Assembly: GCA_021029095.1 (NCBI GenBank)
Contig: JAJOHG010000010.1
Coordinates: 682,001-746,000 of the forward strand
Direction: 5' to 3'
DNA from: Phellopilus nigrolimitatus
Taxonomy: Eukaryota; Basidiomycota; Agaricomycetes; Hymenochaetales; Hymenochaetaceae
DNA length: 64,000 bases
This document shows, piece after piece, positions 22,198-34,623 of this stretch; within the stretch, counting starts at the first letter, position 1; every line of letters begins with the position of its first letter. Under the pieces are notes generated by a model, which saw only the letters and a list, made by a program, of their open reading frames with translations, was not told the DNA's origin and searched no databases. Position numbers and translations under genes: made by a program.

Positions 22198-25100
22198 ATG
22201 AACTCATACCCGGCGGAGCTGCTCGTACAGCTTGCGCCCGTCATGTTCGTCGCGGGCCTCGAGACTTCACGAACCCAGCCCAGTTCGACGGTGGCATCTG
22301 TCGAACGAGATAGTTCGAATGATGTGATGCCGACGACGCCGACTACGCCTTCGACACCAATGACACCAGCGACGCCGATAGCACCAAAAGCAAGGCGGAC
22401 GACTTCCACGGATCAGTTCGCGCTACTGACGCATAGACTGCGCGAGGTACTCGCTGTGCAGCGCAAGCCGGGAATTTGGATTCCAGAGGCAGTCAGGAAG
22501 AGCAAGACGTTCCAAGTCGTGTTCGTAGATAAGGTGTGTCTATTAAGTCGATGTAGATCAGTATACACAGAACGCATCTAACGTTTGCTTTCTGCTTCTG
22601 CGAGACAGGCGGTCCAGTTTCCTCCCCGGAAATTACCCGACCCAACGTCCGCCCAGCAGTTGCGCTCCCCGCTTTCGCCTTTAATGCCCACGTCACCCCT
22701 ACATCCCGACGGTATCGTCGCACCTATCTGGATCCGGAAGCATTCAACACTCGTGCCATCTGTCTTCGTCCTCTTCATGCGGCTGTACGAGCACGTCGGT
22801 ACGGGTCCTATATCTGTGCCGCGCTCACCCTTGGAGCCGGACGGGCCGGACGTGCAACGGGCGAGGGAGGAGCGGGAGAAGGAGGAAAGGGCAAAGGATT
22901 CGGAGCTCGCGCAGGAGATCGCCGAACGCAAGAAGAGCACAAATGAGAGGGAAATGAAGCTCACCGTCGTGCTCCTCGCGAGCCGGCGTATGCTCGACGA
23001 CCCCGCGCTCGACACGCGCCTCACGTTCATTCGCCGCGCGAGCGGGCTCGATGCGCGTGCGGCACTGTTCGTCCTCAGCCCCGTTTCTCCTGCCGAGCTG
23101 ACAGAATTTGTCAAAAGGTCCGCCCGTTCGCCTGCCTTTTCTGCGGGCTATTCCTGTACTGAAACGGCTCGTATCTGCTTGGGATTGTGTCAAGTCTGCA
23201 ACAGGCTCTGTACGATCCCGCACTTGAGTACTACACGGCACATGCCAAGCGAGTGCGGCGCAAGCGCAATCGGCATACGCAGGGGACATCTGGCCCCGCG
23301 TTATTCCCTCTCGGCATCGCTAATGCGCCTGCACGCCCGTTGCCGCTGCGTCCGGAAGGCTGGACGGTGAGGTATGAGTACAAGATGGCATGTTTCGCGG
23401 AGTTCCGCGGCGAGGACGAGGTCGCACTGAAGTCGGTGTTCATTCTCTATTATCAGCTCAGCTTTATTCGTAGCCAAAAATTCGCTGATATGCTGATAAA
23501 ATATCTAAAGGCATTACCAGGACGCATACACGACGCTGATGACTATGTTTGGCTCACCTGCGATCCTTCCGCCTCGCACGAAACGCTGGGCAGAGGCGAA
23601 GGTGTTAGCTGACACTATTAATGTCAAGGTGCGTTATCTACTGAATCAGGAGTTTCCAGCTTAGTTCACAAGATCGATTCAGATATGCAAGCTTTTCTTG
23701 TATAATGCTGAGCACGCGTTGGCGCTCTCGCAGCTCAATGTGCATCTCCGGCGCTTTTCTGACCTGTCGGCGCGCGTCTGGGGCATCGGTGAGGACACAT
23801 TCGAGTACTGGAGCTGGCTCGCGAGACAGTGCGTCAACATGACTCTAATCTCTCCCTATGCTGTTCGACACCCTCACCGCAATTCCCCAGGCATCGTGTC
23901 TTTGCCGAACTTCTTGAACAGGGGACTCACTTCTCGCTCACCATCCCGGTGCATCTGCCTGCTCCTTCTGCCGCGTCGTCGTCTACCCAGCCGCAACAAG
24001 ACATCGAGGCTCTGCGCGAGCTCGGCATGAACCCAAGTACGGCGCTGATGCATCCTGGGTTTTACTACTATATCGCCGCAGGCTGTACGGAGAAGCGTAG
24101 ATTACGGTTTTTAGCGTTACTAGGCAGCGAGGTGCATTTTGTTCACGACATCATTTTTATCCGTCTGACGCATATTTCACGCTAGGTAGTGCCGCAGTCG
24201 GGAGCTCAGGCACCTGGCTTCCAAAACGAGAAAAAAGTGGACCATCTGGCGAGCATACTTGAGGTACGCACAACCCTTTTCTCCGCAACTTATTTGTCTA
24301 GATCAAAAATGAAGTAATGTTCTAAATGTTGTCTTAACCAGCTATATACAAAGTCGTACGAGTTGTTCAAGAAGTATAGCGCAGCACCAGCCTCAGCGCA
24401 AAATCAGATGCAGGGTCGATTTACTCTTTGGATCGCGTATCGTATCGCGCAGACATATTATGAGTCGGGCAAGTACGATATGGCTGTCAGATTTTTCGAA
24501 CGCATAGCGCGGACATACAGTCGCGAGAAGTGGGGTGCCGTGCTGCGGCCGCTTCTCTCGACGTGGTATTCCTGCGCGCAGAAACTAGGGGACGTTGAGA
24601 TGAGCGTGCGTCTGTTGGCGGAGATGCTCGCAAGAGGTCATTGTGCGTGAACAATTTTTTTCTTCTTTTGTTCTCAGAGGTTTTAAAGCCACTTTGCTAA
24701 ATCGACCAGCTCCACAAAATGACGAAGGCCCGGTCGCGGAAGATCTGCACGCTGTTCTCAAGGTAAATGCCGTTTTTCTTGAAGAAAAATAAGCTGGATA
24801 CTATTTTCTTTGTAGAGTACTGTTCCATCATCGAGCGAGACTATTGTGGTGGATTTGACAGAAAGCGAACCATTATGTATGTCAAATCTCGTTTGCCTCA
24901 TACTCTGGTTTACTAGTATTGACAAATTCAGTCAACTCTTCTGTCGTTTTTTGGGCTCCTGAGATTAAGCTCGACGAGCAAGTGGCTTTCCAGATTAGTC
25001 TCGCAATGCCTGCAGATGTCAACCTTTGTGGGCTTCCCATCAGCACCCTTAGATTGTACTACTTGGACGACTTCGTGCCGATTGTTCTGAGACATGTCGC

Positions 25101-27142
25101 TTCAGAAAAAGACCAAGGTCTCGCGGTCCAGCGCATAGATGTGGGGCACGTTTCGTTGTCGACTGAGAATGACGTGGAAAGGCAGGTGGATGCGAGCCTC
25201 CGGTGGCAGCGGGACGGTACGCTTGTCATAGCTGGCACCATGTCATCGGACACCCCTCGGGAGCTCAAGGTGGATCGACTTTGATGTTTTCTTGAGTAAT
25301 GCTGTGGTTGTTGACGTATTTTACTTTCCGTCTTTTCTAGTTCACGAAAGCCGTGCTTAGCATCTCCGAAGGCAGTTGGAACATCGACTTGCCATTTAAT
25401 CTTGGGCGTCGACGAACCGCGACCGTCTCATCTCCGAAATGGTTGACCTCGACACAACCTGTGCAATTCATTCCAATCCGTCGCAGTAATGCGTCTTCTG
25501 CGGTGTCAGTATTTAATCAGGTCGTCTTATTTTTAAGCTTCTGCTCATTTGCAACCTTTTAGTGTCAAGCATCGACCACACGAGGTCCATGTCGCCTTCT
25601 CCCATCGCCCTCCAGCATACTTGGACGAGTCGTACCCGATCAGCATAGATGTCACTAACGACGATGATAGAGAGCTAGAATTTTCTTTAGACGTGCTTTT
25701 GCAACCGGGAGATGATGACTCCTGTGAGCCTTTTTAGATCGAAATAATTTCGTGCTAAACCATCGCTCGCAGTGAACTACATACTCATAGAAGACGAACA
25801 GTCGTCGGGTCTGATCAAAGGAATCTCGTACGGAGTTCTCCATCCAGGCACGACGGCTTGCAAGACACTGCACCTTGTGAGCACAAGCTCTGCAGGGGAA
25901 CGAATGTTGGATGTGTCTATCCAGTCGCGCACCGTGTTACCAGGTCATCCGGAAGCAAGCCCAACTAGTCCATCTTTCCCACTCTCCCTGCCGAGACAGA
26001 CGAAGTGCTGCAGACGCTTGTAATACCAGTGGTTGCGCCATTCAAAGTCAAACATGAGACATCATATACGCACCGGTCGTCGATCGATCCCGGGCAGGCT
26101 GATTTAACGACGTTCGATGCAGATTATTGGGACGACAGCGTTGGCGGCCGAGCCTTTGTTGTTACGATATTTGAATGCGTGGACTGCGCTGGCGCAAGCA
26201 GCGTATCGATAGAAAGCGTCAAGCTTAATGCCAAGGTAGCTTACTGAAGTCCTCTTTCTGTCCTCTCCGCCATTCGTTAAATATCTCTGTAGGGAAGCGC
26301 CTTCTCCAAAATCGTCCACTGCTCTCTGGATGAAGAGGAATTCCAATGCGGTAAGTAGCAGCCGAGATTATTTATAGTCATACTTAAAAAATTGTGCTTC
26401 TAGAATTCATGCCTGGTGACCAGTTCTCTGTTGTTTGCGAATTGAGCCTCGCTCCCCCGGAGGACTTTTTCACCGATAAAGATGCAGTTTTGGACAAGAC
26501 TGGTCATTTTCTGCTGGCTTGGAGAAGGTTATATTCCTGTTCATTTATCCATGGTTCGCTCATAAATCACTATCATCTAGATTGTCTCCCTCTGGTGACC
26601 CCGGTATCGTGTCAACGACACAAATAGCATTACCAGCTCTCAAACCTCCTTTGGATGGTCTCGTGGCTCTTCTCAATGTGCCGCCTATTGCCCACCTTCA
26701 TCAGCCCTTCCCTCTCGAATTAGTCATTCGGAATTTCCACCCCACACGGACTGCTTGTCCTATGATATCATTGGACCTCGATCCTTCAGATAGCTTCATC
26801 GTAGCGGGCGTCCGCAATGGGCGTCTGCCCACGCTCATTCCCGGTGCCGAAGAAAAAGTCATATGGCGGTTAATTCCTCTTGACTGTGGACCCGTGGTGC
26901 GGCTCCCGAAGATGAGAGTGACAGACAGACGTAAGGTCGCTGAGGCGGCTGACACTGCGTCCGGTATCGCTCCAGAGGTTTCAGCGGTGGAAGATGAAGT
27001 ACGTGTTGTCGATGTACGGTGGGACAGGAGACGACCGGATGGCAGCGACGCATTGCAGGCCAAGCAAGAAATGCCTGAAGGAGACAACTCGAGACAGCGC
27101 GCTGCGGACAGGCGTTTCACAATCGCTGTGTCTCCTGTATGA
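22198..27142 (+). CDS. TRAPPC11: TRAPP complex subunit 11 (foie gras / gryzun protein)
   Basis: A large gene of roughly 16 exons for the TRAPPC11 subunit of the transport-protein-particle tethering complex, which acts in ER-Golgi and autophagy-linked membrane traffic. The protein starts MNSYPAELLVQLAPVMFVAG at 22,198, then a T/P-rich linker and a segment with KRVRRKRNRH. The foie-gras domain spans about 23,190-24,640 (KRWAEAKVLADTINVK, LYNAEHALALSQLNVHLRRF, HPGFYYYIAAGCTEKRRLRF, WIAYRIAQTYYESGKYDMAV). The gryzun-type C-terminal part spans about 24,930-27,140 (VVFWAPEIKLDEQVAFQISL; then PIAHLHQPFPLELVIRNFHP). Introns with phase-consistent borders include 22,534-22,608, GTGCGTTATC to GATTCAG before 23,683, and the one ending TTAACCAG near 24,340. 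No lesion was found. The stop is at 27,140-27,142. Confidence 0.88.
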
Positions 27143-27856
27143 TTCTCTTGCCTCTTCCTTCATCTTAGGGTACTTGTCGGGTGAGCTCCTGTTTATTGCC
27201 TTCTCGAACTTTGACTTGACGATGATAAAGATTGCTTTTATCGTTGTAGGTTATGGATGTAAGCGTACAAACTGGTTGGTTATCGTTTAGCTATTGCCTT
27301 AAGCAAGTAGCGAAGAATTCGGTGTGCTTTTGAGCATCTTAGGTGCATGTGCACCACCTACCTACCTATCACGCTGCTACGACGATCCCTACTCATGGAA
27401 TGCTTCGCGAAGCCAATGCGGTCCATGCGTCTTCGCCCTGCGTCCTCTTAGCGGCCAAAATTCCTCGATCTCTCCGATCTGATCAGGTCATCTAGGAAAT
27501 AAACGGGCACACATGCTTCGCTTCCTTTCTTCCTCGACTCCGTGACGCTGCGGAGCTATATTCCGATTTGATTTTCTAGGCTCTTTTCTTCCTCGGCCGG
27601 CCATGAGGCATCTGAAGCCATCCGATTATATTGCTACGGACACCCTGGCTCGGCCCGTGAACTGAGAACAATGCGAAGATAGAGCGGTAGCGCCTGCATG
27701 ACAGACCTCCTGTAAGATCTAGGGCGCCTTCTCTATCTCTGATAAGACGTCTCTGGTATTTCAAGAGCTATATGAAGGGAAGGTTCGCCGTTTGAGTTCC
27801 CTCTATCTAACGCCCAACCACCATTCCTTCCCTTGAAAAGTAACTTCCTTACTACA
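27143..27856. other. Intergenic region between TRAPPC11 and metallothionein 1
   Basis: No coding frame. A TATA-like CTATATGA lies at about 27,768-27,775, some 85 bp before the metallothionein ATG, and is a reasonable core promoter. GC-rich motifs such as TGACGCTGCGG (about 27,542) could be metal-response sites, but no defined consensus can be confirmed. Confidence 0.4.
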
Positions 27857-28157
27857 ATGGCTTGCGGTTGCAACAACTCATGCTCGTGAGTTCACGCTGC
27901 ATACGTGTCTGACCGCACGCTAACCTGGACTTCTGTATAATCTTCAGAACGTGCACGAAGGACAGCTGCTGCTGTTTCGCAACGAGCGGCTGCGTCAACA
28001 AATCGAAGCCCGTGCGTATGGTCACTCTATCACCGTGATAAGCATTGACTGACCTCATTTTCGCTCGTGACCGATCGTACAGGAGAGCAAGGACTGCGCT
28101 TGGCCTAACTGTGCTTGCGGAAGCGAGACTAAAACCTGCGCGTCGGACAAAAAGTGA
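27857..28157 (+). CDS. Metallothionein 1 (small cysteine-rich metal-binding protein)
   Basis: Three exons (27,857-27,885; 27,948-28,011; 28,083-28,157) encode a protein of about 55 residues beginning MACGCNNSCSTCTKDSCCC and ending CGSETKTCASDKK. It has more than a dozen cysteines in C-x-C, C-x2-C and CCC arrangements and almost no aromatic residues. This is the profile of fungal metallothioneins, which chelate Cu(I), Zn or Cd in the cytosol and protect from metal stress. Intron donors are GTGAGT and GTGCGT. Start context ACTACAATGGC is good. A second, related gene follows at 28,935. Cysteine spacing suggests Cu or Zn but does not settle it. Confidence 0.85.
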
Positions 28158-28934
28158 TTGATAGACAGGAACGTGAAAATGATAACAGTAACAGTGAGTG
28201 GATGATATCTTCAATGAGCCTTACAGGATACGCTGACTCTCGACTTGGTAGTGTGTATTAGTAAAATATTGAAAGTGTTGAACGAAACCCATGGCGGATG
28301 AGAGCCGACAATATTACATGGAACTTGCCGCAACAGATCTCGTTCCTAGACGACGCCGACTTGCTGGTTCAGCCGACTTCTGACCACCCTTTAAACTCTG
28401 CGGCGACACTTCTGATACTTCGAGTCCTTTGAACCTCTTTCGAAGCTACAATCGGAATATATTTAGCTGTGATCTTGCGGGGCAGATACAACACCTGGCC
28501 GCGTATCTGAACAAACTCGGCGAGTTCGCATCTCAATAAACCACACGTTGTCCCTGTTCGTCGGTGCTTTGGCGCCGCATTCAAACGTTCGTGCGTCATA
28601 TCTGCATTTCCCGTATTGACTTACATTTCGCCGCGCGGCTTTCTTTGAACTTTGAACAAAGACATGGGATGGAGACGCATGTCTCATGATCCCTTGAACT
28701 TTCACTTAAATACATATGTGGCCTCCTGAGGCAAAGGCATTGACACAGGAGGTGATGACGTAGAACGTGCATCAACAGATTAGGATGACCTACTCATACT
28801 CCACACCCTGATTCGAGTACATAAAGACGCCTCAAATCACCCTCATAGCACCTCATAGCACCTCATACGAAAGCTACTCCCTCATCGAGCTATACCGACA
28901 ACCAACTTCCCGATAACAGCCAGACATACTTACG
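28158..28934. other. Spacer between the two metallothionein genes
   Basis: No convincing gene. Frames on the minus strand at 28,369-28,705 lack family features. Near 28,813-28,826 the string GTACATAAAGACG is a plausible TATA region 110-120 bp ahead of the second metallothionein ATG. Two tandem copies of TCATAGCACC lie at 28,842-28,862. Confidence 0.4.
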
Positions 28935-29242
28935 ATGGCGTGCAACTTGTGCCGCGGCTAACGCTTGCCAGTAGGTTCCCATTCTCGGTCCATTAGCTCG
29001 CAAGCCTTAAATTACCTTTCAGATCGTGCGGCCCTCCGGGAGCGGGTGCACTTGTGCGAAGAACGAGTGCGCTTGTTCCACGTGCGTCAACAAGTCGCAT
29101 TCGTCCCAGGTGCGTAGCCGTTCTCATGCTTGATGGCAGCTTGGCTCGCTGAAGTTGCTGATCTCAGTTATTTCATTTATAGTGCGCATGCGGCGGGAAG
29201 GGCGTGAACTGCTCGTGTGCAGGCAAGGCTTGCGCGTGCTAG
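28935..29242 (+). pseudogene. Metallothionein 2, with stop codon in exon 1
   Basis: Exon 1 starts MACNLCRG at 28,935 and then meets an in-frame TAA at 28,959-28,961 before the only suitable donor (GTAGGT at 28,971). Exons 2 (29,023-29,109) and 3 (29,183-29,242) are clean and typical: PSGSGCTCAKNECACSTC, then CACGGKGVNCSCAG, ending ACAC and a stop. The intron between them has GTGCGT and TTATAG borders. The downstream exons look under constraint, so the lesion is recent, or the real first exon uses another donor. One alternative is a GC donor directly after the ATG, which would give a protein lacking the first cysteines. The relation to metallothionein 1 is that of a diverged paralogue rather than a recent duplicate. 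Confidence 0.7.
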
Positions 29243-30450
29243 ATTGCTCGCCCGTTGTAAATAGCGGCGGATTCCGGGGAAAGGCAGAGCGCGAGGAAAT
29301 TGTAAGCTAGTGTGACGACCGAGATGCATATGCAGTCCGTGTAAAGTGATCTTGATACAAATATATTCAGTGTACAACCTCGTAACTCGTTGCGACCCAT
29401 AGATTGTTCATGAGCGTCAAATGCTGAGCTCGACCGGCATGAGGGTCGTATTGTATGGGTGAGAATCTCGTGACGGCATGATGGTTGCACTCACCATACG
29501 GGTTTCTTCAAAAAGCGCGGCCGCAAAGCGTAGTTACTGTACATCCTCGAGACTGTCTTCACTTCAGCACTTCTCAAGTTTTCGTGTGAAATGCATACGA
29601 GAACTTAGTGCTGCAAGACCCTTCAAATATATGTAATGTATGTACATATGCCGCGTTGCTCGCTATCTAGGGTCTTTGTCTAAAACATTTATAAATCTCC
29701 AGTATGGGTGTAATATCTCGTCTTTTTCTTTTGGAATGAGACACTCCAGTACATACCGGTATAATCGCTGTCGCATCCGAGCATAAAAGTACGCGATGCG
29801 GCTTGATCGCGGCACAACTGGCCATGTCCTTGGCAGCTCGGGTATCAATATCACCAACCGCACAGCATGCTACTTCTAGGCCCATTGCAACGGAAGTGAG
29901 AAAAGTTTCCGACATTCTGGACTAGAAGCTTCAATGTTTATAACATACAGGCCATCATCGTCCCTCGAAACTTTTGACTGGCGTGCCTAAAGACAAAGTA
30001 GCACTACGCATGCTAGATGAAGTTAAATAAATAAATATGCAAAGCATCATGGCTAGCCCTCTGCAACCTTTCAGCGCTTGATGAAAACGAAATGAAGATG
30101 CCTCAGTACTCCTGCAGAACTTGATGGCTCATGTTGAAAGCACTTGAAAGCAGTGGCATCAAGATTACATGCAAAGGGTATTATTAGGCACACTCTGGCA
30201 CATGTACGCCGGGTCATCGATGTGGGGACGGAAAGAATACCTGAATTTCAATTGCACCCTTCCGCGCTAGCGGTTGCTACGGTTGCAGACGATAAGTAAG
30301 GGTGGGCGCCGCAGTCTACCGGTATACAAGAGCGGGCTCTTTTCTTGGCTTTCGACCTTCATCTCCTACTCCTTTTCTTTTTGTTTGTATTTCGGCTGGT
30401 CCGTCCACTCCTTTGCCAGATTGCGCGTGTAGACAAGCGAGGTACGCGAT
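29243..30450. other. Intergenic region without a recognised gene
   Basis: A minus-strand frame at 29,667-29,915 reads protein-like for 82 codons (segment VACCAVGDIDTRAAKDMASC) but has no recognisable domain, introns or conserved start. The rest holds only short frames. CT-rich sequence at 30,330-30,400 is a likely promoter or leader of the next gene. Confidence 0.35.
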
Positions 30451-33303
30451 ATGCGTATCAAGCACTTATTGAACCGCCTTCCACTCGGAACGACGATCAA
30501 GATCGTGGTGAGCTTGCAAGTTTTTTGCTGCTCTGGTATATCATATCAATGACGCCGTTTTGTTGTTGTCCAGTATGAGCGGGTCACGCTTAATCCGTTC
30601 ACAACGGCTTTTGTCTTCGTCGTGCTGGTGCACTGTGTCGTGCAGATCGCCCTTCAGGCAACTGCATTCTCGTTCAATGCCGTTGCCAGCGGCACGGTGT
30701 CACGCGTCTTCGAACAGTCCAACGTGCAGCCCAAGTTTGCGTTCGTGAAGGGCGGGATATTGAGCGTGTGCAGCGGGATACCAATCGGCAGTGCGGTGGA
30801 CTCGGAAGTGTGCTGGGCAATTGCAGGACCGGGCGTCTCCATGCCCATGGCCAACATCTCGACAGACATGGTCAACTTGTCTTCTCGAGGCTGGCCTCGA
30901 ATCCCAGTCTTGGTCCTCGGACTCAAGCCAAGGCTGTCGATCCGTATCACGACGCGCTGGGGAATGTGCTGGCCTTTAATGTCACTGGCTTGAATGCTTC
31001 CCATCCTAAAGAAGTGGCGACGCTTAGCGCTTCGTGCATCGATGCTCTGAACTGGCCGGTCATAGTGTAAGCAGGAGTTCCTTCCGGCGTTGCTAACTCC
31101 TGTGCTTATACTTTGCAACAGTTTGCACGACTCCGAGAGAGAAGACGTCAGTTTCCTTGTCTTCCAGATCTGGCTCCTTGGGATATCAATTGTTGCGGTA
31201 AGCAGAGACAGATTTTGATTTCGGATTGTACAGACATAATAATCGTTACCGTGTATTCAGATCCTTAACGAGTCGATCCCGCACCTGTGCGTAGAAGTAT
31301 TTCTCTAGAAGATGACGTCGCTGAGGAATTACAGGACTGCCGCGCTCGTAACGCATGCGTTGACAAGCGGATGGGCCGCCTTCCAGGTTTCGCGTACCGG
31401 ACGCTACCAGTTTATTTTTCAGACGCTTATCGCGGACGACGCATGTCAGGGAACTAACATCCTAGCGGACTTTGGGGCCAAGCGGTTAAGCTACTTTGTA
31501 TGTAGCATGCGCACGTCTTTTGATTATACGGACTGCTATTGAACAATTTCGGCTTACTTTATGACAGATTCCTATTCTCGTCCTAAACGTGGTATCTTTC
31601 GTCATCTCGCTTGGCGTCTCGTCTAAATTGTATTCGGTGCGCGGAATTCGTCTTTACACTGAACAGTAAACAACTCATGTTCTCTCCTTGTAGGTTTACG
31701 CTCGCCAAACGTTCAAACGGGCCGGCGCTTCGAAGGAAATAAACAGGATGTATATCGTAAGCAAGGGCTTTTCCCTTTATCTTACCTCCGTGGCACGATT
31801 AACATGCCATTATGCCACCAGTCTATCCTTCTTTTTTCTGTTTTCCTGCAACTCTCGATATTCTTCACCATCTGCTCGGCAGCACTATGGGTCGACACCC
31901 TAAGCAACGGCGCTCTCGCGGAGTTCTCACATCACAGGACGATATACCGCGTTATTTTCATTATCACTTGTATTGTTCGTGGTATTTCTCTTTTGCTGAG
32001 AAAGAAACGATCTGACACCCTTTACCTTAGTTTGAAGCGCCTTGGGTATTTGTTGTACGTCCCATCTGATTCTTCCGTGCCACGTATTTTTTTCAATTTA
32101 GTACCTGCAACAGGGCTGGACTGCGATACGAAGGGAACACCGGATCTGGACAATCATCTTCTTGGTTGTTGGGGTCGCTATCACGGCCGCGTGGTCCTCA
32201 ATGTTCGCGAGTGTGCTGTACATGTGGACGTTCCAAAACTTCCCGTTCTTCGCGACGATGACCATTTCGTCCTTCATCGTCCTGATAATCACCCTGGCCC
32301 TTGCGCTTCTTTGCCGCAAGAACTTCGGAAAGGGGCTCCCAGAATATTGTGAGCTCGTGGCATGTTTTCTTACCGAGAGAAGCTAACCTTCTTGTGGCTC
32401 TCAGTGAAGACGGAGGACACCTTTGACGACTCTAGCTTCATCCCCGTCATGCTCCCGCGGAGCCGCAGCTCACGTCTGGCATCCGTGGTGTCTGTTATCT
32501 TCCCTGACAAAAACGCTAGGGCGACGGGCGCCAACGCAAAGGGGGGAAAGCCCTATACCTTCAACCCGTACAATCGCGAGCAAAGCCCCATGGATGACAG
32601 CATTGTCATTGACATCAAAGCATCTGAGGATAGCTTCGTTTCGGACTCCGCTTCGGAGAGCAGTGAAGACTCCGACAGTAGCGGGGACTCGGAAAAGATG
32701 CTGGATCCTGGCAGGACTAGGGACTCGGGCAGGAGCACGGTTTCGGACAGAAGTGAGGGCTTGGTTGTCCGGCGCGATCCACCGCCAACGCGTGCACAAC
32801 AGTCGTTCCTCCGCCTCTCAAACGTGTCGCGCCTCGGCAAGCTCAACCTGCGCTTCTCCGCGTTCACGACCGCGAGCTCGAGCTCGGACCTCGAGCGCGG
32901 CGCGACGGACATACCCAAAGTGCCCGAGGTGCCGCAGATGGCGACGCTGCCCCCCGCACCGCGCGGCGTGACGAACATACCCAAAGCGCCTGAGGTGCCG
33001 CAAGTGGTGACGCTGCCCCCCGCACCCGCGTTGCGGACAGAAGTAGGCCGTACTCGCGTTCGCCAGAGCGGTGGTGACGCGCAGCTGCCTGTCATCAACA
33101 TCATCCCTGCGTCCGTGGCGAGCTCGCTTTTGTCGGAACAGGGCGGCCTCGTGCGTTCTGGCTCTGTGAAAAGCCTGAGCTCTGGAGGCCAGGGAAGCGC
33201 GCGGAAGGCAACTGGTATAGTCGGCTTGCCCGCGAACCCGCGCAGCTCCAGCCGGCCCGGGAGCGGCGGGAAAATGTTTACCACCACCACTTCGTCGTCT
33301 TGA
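30451..33303 (+). CDS. Multi-spanning membrane protein with long Ser/Asp-rich tail, paralogue 1
   Basis: Exon 1 (30,451-30,504) gives MRIKHLLNRLPLGTTIKI. Exon 2 starts after a CAG near 30,574 with a hydrophobic helix (TTAFVFVVLVHCVVQIALQA) and an extracellular-type segment. Later exons give FLVFQIWLLGISIVA, ILNESIPHL, a helix with TRTGRYQF-like loop, IPILVLNVVSFVISLGV, YARQTFKRAGASKEINRMYI and, at 32,150-32,345, VVGVAITAAWSSMFASVLYM and FPFFATMTISSFIVLIIT. A cytoplasmic-looking tail of about 300 residues rich in S, D and P ends at 33,303. It contains two imperfect copies of a unit with IPK(V/A)PEVPQ(M/V)(A/V)TLPPAP. The gene at 34,624-36,728 is a clear paralogue, tail to tail. One reading-frame change near 30,830-30,880 is not explained by a strong intron. 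Function unknown; about seven helices. Confidence 0.65.
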
Positions 33304-33419
33304 GGACTGGAGTGATAAATTATGGTATTCTCTGCTTGTGCCAACCGACTTCCGCATTTCTTATCAACTTTGTTTCCGGGTGAGGGAGGTATATGACATT
33401 GTATGTAGAACCGTTTGTC

Positions 33420-33760
33420 ACGCACGGACCATTGCATCACTCGTTCATTCATCTTATTTATTCTGCACAGCTAAATTCTGTATTCTTTCTATTATGTCAA
33501 TTGATTTGGCTCACAGATTACTATTGGTTGGTTTAATACAAAATGGCACTGCTAACTGCTGATCGCAACGTAAGTCCATCGTCAAGGCGTGGCCATGCTG
33601 AACGATTGCAGGCAAAACTCAGGGCATTCGCACCTCAACGATCTGACCCACCGGTACTAATCTCAAAGTCCTTACTATTGACAGTTCTCATCCTCTAGTC
33701 AACATCATCGTCGTCGGTCTGCAACGCGATCTTTAAGTTGATTTCGAACACCCGCTTCTC
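33420..33760. repeat. Local duplication, copy 1 (3' end of membrane-protein paralogue)
   Basis: Matches 34,380-34,730 in the same orientation: a CATTCATC stretch, CTATTATGTCAATTGATTTG, GGCGTGGCCAT, and a minus-strand coding remnant (GEPEGFPHRANGNAEKRVFE, then INLKIALQTDDDDVD). The remnant corresponds to the last codons of the gene at 34,624-36,728. It is therefore a leftover C-terminus of a third, lost or truncated paralogue. Confidence 0.75.
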
Positions 33761-33852
33761 GGCGTTGCCGTTGGCCCTGTGCGGGAACCCCTCGGGCTCA
33801 CCCAACGTTGCAAAGACGCGTCGAGCGCGTCGGGTGCACGTGGTCGAGTCAC

Positions 33853-34248
33853 ATGACTTCGGCCGAGCAACTTACTCGACATTACTTATCGAAGGCTGAG
33901 GTCTTCCAGCGAATCGACAAAATCCTCGCGGAGGCTATGGACGATCCTGACCTAGACAAAGATCAGGACGAGGACGAGAAGACATCGGTTTCATCGTCAC
34001 AGAAGTCCGATGAAAGTAAGGAGGCAGAGCCTTGGCCTACGCAGAGGCGCTCTCCTCGTCTACGTGGAGATCTCGATGAGGTCGTTAAAGGTAATGATAA
34101 AGAGGATCCGATTTCGGGGCCTACGCGATTGAGCGACGAGAACACTCTGTACGATGACGAGCCTTTGAAGAAGGCGAGGTCGTCAGTTGAGAGCGAGTCC
34201 TCCAGCGAGCAACGTCAAAGCAGGACGTTCCCGTGCTTCTACGTCTGA
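33853..34248 (+). CDS. Acidic, low-complexity open frame of 130 codons
   Basis: ATG at 33,853 opens a frame with SAEQLTRHYLSKAEVFQRID, then an acidic serine-rich stretch (DLDKDQDEDEKTS) and the basic motif RRSPRLRGD. No domain is recognised. The frame lies between two copies of a local duplication. It could be an exon of an uncharacterised protein, a captured fragment or a chance frame. No introns were assigned. Confidence 0.3.
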   Translation: MTSAEQLTRHYLSKAEVFQRIDKILAEAMDDPDLDKDQDEDEKTSVSSSQKSDESKEAEPWPTQRRSPRLRGDLDEVVKGNDKEDPISGPTRLSDENTLYDDEPLKKARSSVESESSSEQRQSRTFPCFYV

Positions 34249-34623
34249 GTCGATGGTCGGCTCTGCGGCTGCTCATCAGGGACCAAGCGATTCCTTGCTG
34301 ATGGTGGCGCTACGAGTCAGAGGTCGAAGAAAGCACGGCATGTGTGAACGAAGAGGGCCTAAGTGGTATTTATTCTCACTGGTGGACGACCTTATTCATC
34401 CATCCATGCTATTTATCATGCACACATCCGTACTCTGAATTCTATTTATTATGCCAATTGATTTGAAACACGGATCTGATTTTACACAAGATGACACTTC
34501 TTATTGTGACGTAGTCCATCATCAAGGCGTGGCCATAACGGAACGATTACAAGAAAAACCCAAGACAGTTATATTTGCACATCAAGTCCCTCCTGTTTGG
34601 CGACCTTCATCTCCCGGTCATCA

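Noticed and set aside
22578..23289. Long minus-strand open frames opposite TRAPPC11 exons
   Set aside because: They mirror GC-rich coding exons whose plus-strand translation matches TRAPPC11. They have no splice or domain support.
29667..29915. An 82-codon minus-strand frame as a gene
   Set aside because: No recognisable domain, intron chain or homologous copy in the window; left as intergenic.
32470..33452. Large minus-strand frames of up to 299 codons opposite the Ser/Asp-rich tail
   Set aside because: The plus-strand tail continues a gene with clear helices and a paralogue. The antisense frames come from biased codon use in the repeats.
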